NCBI GenBank assembly: GCA_017998495.1
Contig: JAGOCY010000139.1
Coordinates: forward strand, 1-5,318
DNA length: 5,318 nt
Reading direction: 5' to 3'
From: Corallincola sp.
Lineage (GTDB): Bacteria; Pseudomonadota; Gammaproteobacteria; Enterobacterales; Neiellaceae
The notes beneath the pieces were generated by a model that was not told the DNA's origin, made no database searches, and saw only the letters and a program-made list of their open reading frames with translations. Position 1 is the first letter of the stretch. The number at the start of each line of letters is the position of its first letter. Of the stretch, positions 1 through 5,318 are shown one piece after another. The position numbers and the translations under genes were made by a program.

Positions 1-1438
1 CGTCCGCCAGCGGCGCGCTCAGGGTCAGGCGCAGCGGCATCAGCAGCGGCTGGCTGCCGCTATGACCACCGCCCTGCAGCCACTGTTGCCACAGTGGCGC
101 CAGCGCCACAGCGTAGATCTCGCCGCCGGCCAGCAGCAGCAACTGACCATCGCGGATCAGCAGCGGCAGCCATTCGGCCTCACCGACACTGGCGGCGGGC
201 GGCGGTGCCGAGGCCAGGAGCGCCAGATAACCGCTGTGGGCGGCCGCGCCGGGAGGCGGCTCCGCCCAGCGCGCCGCTGGCACGCGGCCCCGGCTGCTGG
301 CCAGCGGTGCCGGCGCAGGGCCACTCAGGGGGCGGAAAGCGGCGGGCGGCCGCTGTTCGCCCACGGCCGGTGGCAGCGCTGGCGCCGCGCTGGGATAAGC
401 GGCCGCGAGCAGCGGCTGCACCTCCGCTGCAACCGGAACAACCGGGGTACGCGCCAGAGCATCGGCAACGGCGCTCACCACAAAGTCATGGATCAGCCGC
501 GCCTGATGAAAGCGCACCTCATGCTTGGCCGGATGGACATTCACATCCACCTCACGCGGGTCCAGCTCCAGAAACAGCAGATAGGCCGGGCTCTGCCCCT
601 CCCCCAGCCGCTCGCCATAGGCCTGACGCAGGGCATGGCTGAGCAGCCGGTCACGCACGGCACGGCCATTGATGTAGGCATATTGCGGCGCACCGGGCTG
701 GCAATCAGCGGCCGGCCACAGCCAGCCGCGCAGGCTCAACCCCTGATGCTTCACCTGCAGCTGCAGCGCCCGCTGCATCAACCCCTCACCCACCACCGCC
801 CCCAGCCGGCGCAGCAGGCTGCGCTCGTCGCTGGCCGGGCGCAGCTGGCGGATCAGCTTGCCATTGTGGTGCCACTGCAGATCCAGCTGCTCATGGGCCA
901 GCCCCAGCCGGCGGCAGACCTCATCGATATGGTCGAACTCGGTCTTGTCGCTACGCAGAAAACGGCGGCGGGCCGGGGTATTGAAGAACAGATCGCGCAC
1001 CTCAACGGTAGTGCCGGGCGGGTGGGCCGCCGGTTCTACCACCACCCCCATGTCGCGCCCTTCGGCGCGGGCGGCCCAGGCTTCGCTCTGCTCAGCCGGG
1101 CGCGAGGTGAGGGTGAGGCGGGCCACCGAACTGATACTGGCCAGCGCCTCGCCGCGAAAGCCAAAGCTGACAATGGCTTCTAGGTCATCCAGGTCACTGA
1201 TCTTACTGGTGGCATGGCGGGCCAGGGCGAGGGCCAGCTGATCGCGGGCGATGCCGGCGCCATCATCCCGAATACGGATCAGCCGCTGACCGCCCTGTTC
1301 GATGTCGATGCGGATGCGGCGGGCGCCGGCATCAATGGCATTTTCCAGCAGCTCTTTGACCACCGAGGCCGGCCGCTCGACCACTTCGCCGGCCGCGATC
1401 TGGTTGGCAAGCTGCGGCGGCAGGACGCGGATCGGCAT
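1..1438 (-). CDS. mutL: DNA mismatch repair protein MutL (N-terminal 479 residues; 3' end outside window)
   Basis: MutL is a GHKL-family ATPase that dimerises and passes the mismatch signal from MutS to strand incision and to the UvrD helicase. The protein opens [20 protein letters not shown], almost identical to E. coli MutL. ATPase motifs are present: motif I with E29 (general base) and N33, motif II D58-D-G-A-G62, motif III G93-FRGEAL, and the lysine of the HPAKHEVRF block at K305. After about residue 333 there is an Ala/Pro-rich linker to about 400. The C-terminal dimerisation domain then begins (SGYLALL at 402–408) and is cut by the window edge; E. coli MutL has 615 residues. At the place where endonuclease-type MutL has DxHAAHER, this protein reads [12 protein letters not shown] (441–452), so it looks like the non-nuclease, MutH-dependent type. 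The ATG is 2 nt after the amiB stop without a clear Shine-Dalgarno, so translational coupling to amiB is likely. Identity is very secure. Confidence 0.98.
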   Translation of the reverse strand, partial: MPIRVLPPQLANQIAAGEVVERPASVVKELLENAIDAGARRIRIDIEQGGQRLIRIRDDGAGIARDQLALALARHATSKISDLDDLEAIVSFGFRGEALASISSVARLTLTSRPAEQSEAWAARAEGRDMGVVVEPAAHPPGTTVEVRDLFFNTPARRRFLRSDKTEFDHIDEVCRRLGLAHEQLDLQWHHNGKLIRQLRPASDERSLLRRLGAVVGEGLMQRALQLQVKHQGLSLRGWLWPAADCQPGAPQYAYINGRAVRDRLLSHALRQAYGERLGEGQSPAYLLFLELDPREVDVNVHPAKHEVRFHQARLIHDFVVSAVADALARTPVVPVAAEVQPLLAAAYPSAAPALPPAVGEQRPPAAFRPLSGPAPAPLASSRGRVPAARWAEPPPGAAAHSGYLALLASAPPPAASVGEAEWLPLLIRDGQLLLLAGGEIYAVALAPLWQQWLQGGGHSGSQPLLMPLRLTLSAPLAD

Positions 1439-1443
1439 GCTCA
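1436..1443 (-). other. amiB stop / mutL start junction (TGA-GC-ATG)
   Basis: Read on the minus strand, the amiB TGA is separated from the mutL ATG by only two bases. The preceding bases (CCCCGGCAGC) contain no good Shine-Dalgarno sequence. This layout suggests that mutL is translated mainly by ribosomes finishing amiB. The geometry is seen directly; the coupling is inferred. Confidence 0.7.
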
Positions 1444-2883
1444 GCTGCCGGGGATGGTCAGCACCTGACCGATGCGGATGTTCTCGTCACTCAGGTCGTT
1501 GGCGCGCACCAGCGCCGCCACCGAGGTGTTGTAGCGCCGCGCCAAGCCCGACAGCGACTCGCCGCGGGTGACCTTGTGTTTACGATCGCCAGCGCTGGCC
1601 ACCTGTTTGGGCTCAGCACTGCGTGGCGCCAGCCCGGCCTTACGCGCCGCCAGCAGGGTCCCTTCGGGCGGCAGCTCGACAAAGTGGCTCTTGATTCCGC
1701 GCACAATAGCGCGCGCCAGCTTGGTCTGGTGGGCGTCGGTCGCCAGCTTTTTCTCTTCCGCCGGGTTGGAGATAAACCCGGTTTCGATCAGCAGCGACGG
1801 GATGTCCGGGGCTTTGAGCACCGCCAGACTGGCCGACTCCGGATGACGCTTGTGCAGATGGGTGACGGTGCCCAGCTCCTGCAACACGCGACGGCTGACC
1901 GAAAAGCCGATCTCGCGCGAATGATCCATCGACATATCGAGCAGCGCTTGGGTCAGATAACGCTCACTGCTGCCCTGCAGCAGATCACCGGCGCCACCCA
2001 ACAGCTCCGATTGCTTCTCATGCTGTTCCAGCCAGCGGCCCAGTTCGCTTTGAGCACGGCGCGACGACAGCACCCAGGCCGAGGCGCCGTGCGGGGTGCG
2101 CGAAGCGACCGCATCGGCATGGATGGAGACCAGCAGATCGGCACCATGCTGGCGCGCCAGCTCGGTACGGCGGTTGAGGTTGACGTAGTAATCGCCGGTG
2201 CGGATCAACACCGCCTTGATCCCCGACTCCGCATTCAGCTGGGCAGCCACCTTTTTGGCGATGGCCAGGGTGACCTTCTTCTCTTTGGTTTTTTTCGGGC
2301 CAATGGCGCCGGGATCTTCGCCACCATGGCCGGCGTCGATGGCGATAACCACATCACGCTGACCCGCAGTGGTGGCCACACTCTTGATCACCCCCGCGCC
2401 GCTGGTAGCGCTGCTGCTCGCCGCCATGCTGCCACTGGCGGCAGGAGCCTGAGCCTTGGGGAAGAGGTCGATCACCAGCCGATCGCCGTAAGGATCGGCC
2501 GGGCGCAGCGGAAACAGCACCGGCCGCACCTCGCCCTTGAGATCCAGCACCAACCGCAGGCCACCGGCACTCGGCGCTGCGCTGCTGCGGATACGGGAGA
2601 CCAGCCCCTTATTGTCGAGGGCTTCGAGTGCTGCTCGGTTGCGGGCGCTCTTGAGATCGATGACCAGCCGGTTGGGGCTGGAGAGGGTGAAATGGCTGTA
2701 ATCGGGCGGACCGCTCAGATCGAGCACCACGCGGGTGGAATCGGGCGACGGCCACACCCGCACCCCTTTGACTTCAGTCGCCATGGCCGCCAGCGACAGC
2801 CAGCCGCAGAGCAGCACTGCCAGCCACCGCACCAGATTGATCCGCGTCAGCCAACGGCCGCTTGCCACCAGATTAACGCTCAC
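1441..2883 (-). CDS. amiB: N-acetylmuramoyl-L-alanine amidase AmiB with AMIN and LysM domains
   Basis: This is a periplasmic zinc amidase that cuts the bond between MurNAc and L-Ala in septal peptidoglycan so that daughter cells separate. The 480-residue protein has a signal peptide (Arg10/14/19, then a hydrophobic stretch at 20–35; likely cleavage after A-M-A35). An AMIN domain follows at about 37–141 (septal targeting), then a Ser/Ala-rich linker at about 143–172, an Amidase_3 domain at about 177–400, and one LysM domain at about 436–478. Likely zinc ligands are H186 (DAGHGG), E201 and H255 (SIHAD), with catalytic E367 (IETGFISN). The segment at 275–330, including [17 protein letters not shown], matches the region that in E. 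coli AmiB folds as an inhibitory helix released by the EnvC activator. E. coli AmiB (445 aa) lacks LysM; homologues in Vibrio and Pseudomonas have it. The start is GTG, overlaps the tsaE end by 11 nt and has AAGGG 10 nt upstream. The next in-frame GTG (codon 6) has poorer spacing. Confidence 0.97.
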   Translation of the reverse strand: MSVNLVASGRWLTRINLVRWLAVLLCGWLSLAAMATEVKGVRVWPSPDSTRVVLDLSGPPDYSHFTLSSPNRLVIDLKSARNRAALEALDNKGLVSRIRSSAAPSAGGLRLVLDLKGEVRPVLFPLRPADPYGDRLVIDLFPKAQAPAASGSMAASSSATSGAGVIKSVATTAGQRDVVIAIDAGHGGEDPGAIGPKKTKEKKVTLAIAKKVAAQLNAESGIKAVLIRTGDYYVNLNRRTELARQHGADLLVSIHADAVASRTPHGASAWVLSSRRAQSELGRWLEQHEKQSELLGGAGDLLQGSSERYLTQALLDMSMDHSREIGFSVSRRVLQELGTVTHLHKRHPESASLAVLKAPDIPSLLIETGFISNPAEEKKLATDAHQTKLARAIVRGIKSHFVELPPEGTLLAARKAGLAPRSAEPKQVASAGDRKHKVTRGESLSGLARRYNTSVAALVRANDLSDENIRIGQVLTIPGS

Positions 2884-3364
2884 TCGTAAACTGCCCTTGA
2901 ATCATTGGCTGCCAGTCATCCATTGCGATCTTGCCGGCAGCCGAGCCACTGCAGACCAGGATGTCACGCCCACTGCCCGCCGTTGCCAGCTGGATCAGCA
3001 GGTCGGCAGGGGGTAAAAACCCTGCCCCCTTGTCCGGCCATTCAACCACACAGATGGCGTCGCTCGAAAAATAATCACGCCCGCCGATCAATTCAAGCTC
3101 TTCGGGGTCCAGCAGCCGGTAAAGATCGAAATGGTACAAAGGGCCGCTGGCCAGTTCGTAAGGCTCCACCAGGGTGTAGGTGGGGCTTTTGACATTGCCG
3201 CCCCAGCCCAAGCCACGCAGCAGGCCACGGGTCAAGGTGGTTTTGCCGGCGCCCAGACCACCTTCCAGAAACAGCACCATGCCCGGCCGCACCGCCGCAG
3301 CCAGCGCCGCACCACAGGCCAAAGTGGCCGCTTCGTCAGCGAGATGGAGACGGGTTTCAACCAT
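2873..3364 (-). CDS. tsaE: tRNA threonylcarbamoyladenosine biosynthesis ATPase TsaE
   Basis: TsaE (formerly YjeE) is a small P-loop ATPase that works with TsaD and TsaB in the cytoplasm, where threonylcarbamoyl is placed on A37 of ANN-decoding tRNAs (t6A). Its ATPase cycle is needed for multiple turnover of the complex. The 163-residue length is close to the usual 150–160. Visible motifs are Walker A G35-GLGAGKTT43, with K41 and T42 as nucleotide-binding residues, the family signature SPTYTLVEPY (60–69), HFDLYRL (78–84; D80 in the Walker B-like position), and VEWP (107–110; E108 and W109). These match E. coli TsaE nearly residue for residue. The ATG overlaps the end of nnr by 8 nt (ATGGTTGA) and has GAGGA 9 nt upstream inside nnr, so the start is well supported. 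The stop TAA lies 11 nt inside amiB. No unusual residues were seen in the core motifs. Transcription probably comes from upstream of or within nnr. Confidence 0.97.
   Translation of the reverse strand: MVETRLHLADEAATLACGAALAAAVRPGMVLFLEGGLGAGKTTLTRGLLRGLGWGGNVKSPTYTLVEPYELASGPLYHFDLYRLLDPEELELIGGRDYFSSDAICVVEWPDKGAGFLPPADLLIQLATAGSGRDILVCSGSAAGKIAMDDWQPMIQGQFTSER
2894..2898 (-). promoter_or_regulatory. Ribosome binding site of amiB
   Basis: AAGGG on the minus strand lies 10 nt before the GTG at 2883, inside the 3' end of tsaE. It supports GTG as the amiB start over the in-frame GTG five codons later, which would be about 25 nt away. Confidence 0.6.
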
Positions 3365-4853
3365 TGCTGAAGGTCCTCAACCAGGGCATGAGATCGGAGG
3401 CGAGCAGGCCGCGCCTATCACCACCGGCAGCAGCGGCCGCCGCGCGCGCGTGCAGAATAACGCCCGTGCGCGCTGCGTCAACGGCTGACAACCCCTGACC
3501 GCGCAGCGCAGCGATGATGCCGGTGAGCAGATCGCCCATGCCAGCGGTCGCCATCGCCGGGATCGCCCAGGGCGACAATGCCCAGCCGCACTCATCGCCA
3601 ATCAGGCTACCCGCCCCCTTGAGCACCACCACCCCGCCATAACGGGCCACCAGCTGCTGTACGGCCCCAATGCGATCGGCCTCGACCTCAGCCAGAGTGG
3701 CGCCGAGCAGGCGCGCCGCCTCGCCGGGGTGGGGGGTGAGCACCCAGTCCGGGCGCTTGAGCGGCGCCGCCGCCAGCCACCACAGGGCATCGCCGTCCAC
3801 CACCAGCGGCTTGCCGCTGGCCAGCGCCTGCTGCCAGCGCGCCTCGCCCCAGCGGTCGCGGCCCAGACCGGGGCCCACGGCAATCTGGCTGGCCCAATCA
3901 AGCAGCGGCTGCAACGCGCCCTCGTCGGCGATGGCCGACACCATCAGCTCTGGCCGGCTAGCGACTATGGCCGGCAGATTCTCCGGCGCGCAGCCCACCG
4001 CCACCAGACCAGCCCCAACCCGCAGCGCCGCCTCGCCCGCCAGCCGCGCCGCACCGGCCATGCCATGGCCACCGCCGATCACCAGCAGCCGCCCACCCTG
4101 CCCTTTGTGAGCCACCGCCAAACGCGGCGGCAGCGGCGGATTGTTTGGGGCCAGCAGGGCGCCAGCCGGCGTGGTCAGAGTGGCCAGCTCGTCGGCCACC
4201 CCCAAGCCGGCCACCACCACCTCGCCCGCCACTGCCGGCCCGCGGCCGGTATAAAGCCCCGGCTTGGCGCCAATCAGGGTAACGGTCAGTGTCGCCACCA
4301 GCGCATCGTCATCGGCGGCGCCGCTGGCGCCATTGAGGCCGGTGGGCAGATCGGCGGCCAGCAGCGGCAAGCCGCGCTGATTAACAGCCCGGCACAAAGC
4401 CGCCAGTGGCGGCCGCAGCGGGCCACTGGCGCCGCTGCCGAGCAGGGCATCGATCACCAGCTGACTGCCGTCGAGCAGCGATGGCTCCCAGGCCAGTGGC
4501 TCACCGCCGCTGGCGATAAAGGCGGCGGCGGCAGCGGCCGCATCCCCCTTGAGGTCGACCACCGGGGTGGCCGCCACCAGCCGCACCTCAAGGCCGATGG
4601 CCCGCGCCAGCCGCGCCACCACATAGCCATCGCCACCATTGTTGCCGCCGCCACAGAGCACCAGCCAACGGCGCGCCTCAGGCCAGCGCTGGCGGGCCAG
4701 GCCAAAGAGCGCCGCCCCCGCCCGCTCCATCAACGTCGGCAGATCTGTACCCGCCAGCCGGGCCGCAGCCGCTTCGTGGTCGCGGATCTGGGTCGGCCAG
4801 TAGAGGGGTTGTGCTATGGTCTCGGCATTGAGCGGCAGGGGTTGACTGAGCAT
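3357..4853 (-). CDS. nnr: Bifunctional NAD(P)HX epimerase / ADP-dependent NAD(P)HX dehydratase
   Basis: Nnr (YjeF) repairs hydrated NADH and NADPH. Its N-terminal epimerase interconverts the S and R forms of NAD(P)HX, and its C-terminal ribokinase-like domain dehydrates the S form with ADP. The protein has 498 residues from ATG 4853. Epimerase domain (about 1–225): NNGGDGY (71–77), D135 in IDALLG, and D168-LPTG. Dehydratase domain (about 240–495): HKGQGGRLLVIGG (249–261), GPGLG (327–331), TPHPGEAARL (373–382), LKGAG (411–415), and GMGDLLTG with the presumed catalytic D441. The usual Asn-x-Gly-Met segment before it reads Ile-Pro-Ala-Met (431–434), which is odd. The chosen ATG puts 18 residues before the conserved Trp, against 17 in E. 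coli. An upstream TTG at 4940 would add 29 residues with no matching family sequence and would run into queG. No Shine-Dalgarno is visible before the ATG. Two alanine runs (105–111, 471–476) are present. The gene probably heads the tsaE–amiB–mutL operon. Confidence 0.96.
   Translation of the reverse strand: MLSQPLPLNAETIAQPLYWPTQIRDHEAAAARLAGTDLPTLMERAGAALFGLARQRWPEARRWLVLCGGGNNGGDGYVVARLARAIGLEVRLVAATPVVDLKGDAAAAAAAFIASGGEPLAWEPSLLDGSQLVIDALLGSGASGPLRPPLAALCRAVNQRGLPLLAADLPTGLNGASGAADDDALVATLTVTLIGAKPGLYTGRGPAVAGEVVVAGLGVADELATLTTPAGALLAPNNPPLPPRLAVAHKGQGGRLLVIGGGHGMAGAARLAGEAALRVGAGLVAVGCAPENLPAIVASRPELMVSAIADEGALQPLLDWASQIAVGPGLGRDRWGEARWQQALASGKPLVVDGDALWWLAAAPLKRPDWVLTPHPGEAARLLGATLAEVEADRIGAVQQLVARYGGVVVLKGAGSLIGDECGWALSPWAIPAMATAGMGDLLTGIIAALRGQGLSAVDAARTGVILHARAAAAAAGGDRRGLLASDLMPWLRTFSNG
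3374..3378 (-). promoter_or_regulatory. Ribosome binding site of tsaE
   Basis: GAGGA on the minus strand lies 9 nt before the tsaE ATG (3364), within the last codons of nnr. It is the best Shine-Dalgarno match in the window and indicates that tsaE can be translated on its own account as well as by coupling. Confidence 0.7.
4837..4841 (+). promoter_or_regulatory. Ribosome binding site of queG
   Basis: AGGGG on the plus strand lies 10 nt before the ATG at 4852, inside the 5' end of nnr on the other strand. It favours that ATG. A second ATG at 4870 is preceded by GGGG at close spacing, so it remains possible. Confidence 0.5.
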
Positions 4854-4854
4854 G
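4851..4854. other. CATG tetramer forming the start codons of both nnr and queG
   Basis: The self-complementary CATG provides ATG on the plus strand (4852–4854, queG) and ATG on the minus strand (4853–4851, nnr). Both starts agree with the length of the E. coli homologues, so the two divergent coding regions overlap by two bases with no intergenic region. Any promoter for either gene must lie in the coding sequence of the other. Confidence 0.75.
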
Positions 4855-5318
4855 AGTGACGGGGCCCGCATGGCGGCTTTGGCTGAACTTATCAGGGGCT
4901 GGGCAACGGCGCTAGGCTTCACCGGCGCCGGTATCAGCAAGCCTGATCTGGCTCACCATGAACCGCTGCTGCGCGACTGGCTGGCCGCCGGCCACCACGG
5001 CGACATGCAGTGGCTGGCCGACAACCTCGAGCTGCGCCTCGATCCGGCCAAACTGCTGCCCGGCACCCTGCGCGTCATCAGCGTGCGCCTCGATTATCTG
5101 CCCACCAACGCCGGCTGTGGCCAGACCCTGGCCGCCCCCAAGCGCGCCTACATCAGCCGTTACGCCCTCGGCCGCGACTATCACAAGCTGATGCGTAACC
5201 GCCTGAAACAGCTGGGCGAGCAGATCGCCGCCGTCGCCCCTGAAACCCTCAGCCGGCCGTTTAGCGACTCAGCACCAGTGCTGGAGCGGCCCCTGGCGGC
5301 CGACGCCGGCCTCGGCTG
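4852..5318 (+). CDS. queG: Epoxyqueuosine reductase QueG (N-terminal 155 residues; 3' end outside window)
   Basis: QueG (YjeS) performs the last step of queuosine synthesis: reduction of epoxyqueuosine to queuosine at position 34 of GUN-decoding tRNAs, using cobalamin and [4Fe-4S] clusters in the cytoplasm. Only the N-terminal cobalamin-binding part is here. Conserved blocks are LLPGTLRVISVR (68–79), SRYALGRDYHKL (102–113), and FSDSAPVLERPLA (137–149). The Asp in DSAP (D139) corresponds, as I recall, to the proposed proton donor in structurally studied QueG. The cysteine-rich iron–sulfur part of the usual 370–380 residue protein lies beyond the edge. The ATG at 4852 gives 22 residues before the conserved Gly-Phe Phe, the same as E. 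coli, and has AGGGG upstream; codon 7 is an alternative ATG. The gene diverges from nnr, as in E. coli. Identity is secure. Confidence 0.96.
   Translation, partial: MSDGARMAALAELIRGWATALGFTGAGISKPDLAHHEPLLRDWLAAGHHGDMQWLADNLELRLDPAKLLPGTLRVISVRLDYLPTNAGCGQTLAAPKRAYISRYALGRDYHKLMRNRLKQLGEQIAAVAPETLSRPFSDSAPVLERPLAADAGLG

Noticed and set aside
755..766. Perfect palindrome CTGCAGCTGCAG in mutL
   Set aside because: Explained by Leu-Gln-Leu-Gln codons (CTG CAG CTG CAG); no sign of a site.
62..1183. A 373-codon open frame on the plus strand opposite mutL
   Set aside because: It is antisense to an unmistakable mutL and its product is rich in Gln, Arg and Ala with no family resemblance. Long antisense frames are common opposite G+C-rich genes.
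1576..2889. A 437-codon open frame on the plus strand opposite amiB
   Set aside because: Same reason: a composition shadow of amiB, with low-complexity Arg/Gln/His content and no recognisable domain.
4812..4820. Extended -10-like TGCTATGGT upstream of queG
   Set aside because: Its position is plausible (about 30 nt before the ATG), but the hexamer matches only 4 of 6 and there is no -35 element at 17 bp. It is too weak to annotate as a promoter.
3729..4859. A 376-codon open frame on the plus strand opposite nnr
   Set aside because: A composition shadow of nnr, Gln/Arg/His-rich with no domain. It also runs over the queG ribosome binding site and start.
4921..4932. Perfect 12-bp palindrome ACCGGCGCCGGT near the start of queG
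   Set aside because: It encodes Thr-Gly-Ala-Gly in frame and such palindromes are frequent at this base composition. It could be an operator for the divergent pair, but nothing else supports that.
4854..4940. N-terminal extension of nnr from a TTG at 4940 or an ATG at 4871
   Set aside because: Neither has a good ribosome binding site, the extra residues do not match the family, and the ATG at 4853 gives the usual length.

Overview
The window is a gene-dense piece of a G+C-rich (about two thirds by eye) gammaproteobacterial chromosome. It carries the conserved block queG / nnr–tsaE–amiB–mutL, the E. coli yjeS / yjeF–yjeE–amiB–mutL order, which in E. coli continues into miaA and hfq beyond this window. 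All five proteins resemble their enterobacterial counterparts along their visible length. High G+C, an AmiB with a C-terminal LysM domain and a MutL of the MutH-dependent type fit a group such as Aeromonadales (Aeromonas, Oceanimonas or Zobellella relatives). That placement is inference from recollection, not a measured match.

Layout: positions 1–1438 (minus) hold mutL, open at the left edge, with 479 codons present. Positions 1441–2883 (minus) hold amiB, 2873–3364 (minus) tsaE and 3357–4853 (minus) nnr. Positions 4852–5318 (plus) hold the first 155 codons of queG, open at the right edge. The minus-strand genes form a tight operon read right to left: nnr overlaps tsaE by 8 nt, tsaE overlaps amiB by 11 nt, and amiB is 2 nt from mutL. 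The divergent pair nnr/queG has no intergenic DNA, because the two ATG start codons lie on opposite strands of one CATG tetramer. Only about two bases of the window are non-coding. No RNA gene, mobile element, CRISPR array, terminator or convincing promoter was found.

The genes are housekeeping functions without one shared pathway. QueG makes queuosine and TsaE supports t6A synthesis, both tRNA modifications. Nnr repairs damaged NAD(P)H. AmiB cleaves septal peptidoglycan. MutL links mismatch recognition to repair. The close packing suggests shared transcription and translational coupling.

I do not see an undescribed system here. The points most worth a second look are the shared start codon of nnr and queG, an unusual dehydratase motif in Nnr, a MutL without the endonuclease motif in a GATC-rich stretch, a homopolymer in the amiB active-site region, and a one-strand cluster of Chi-like octamers in nnr.
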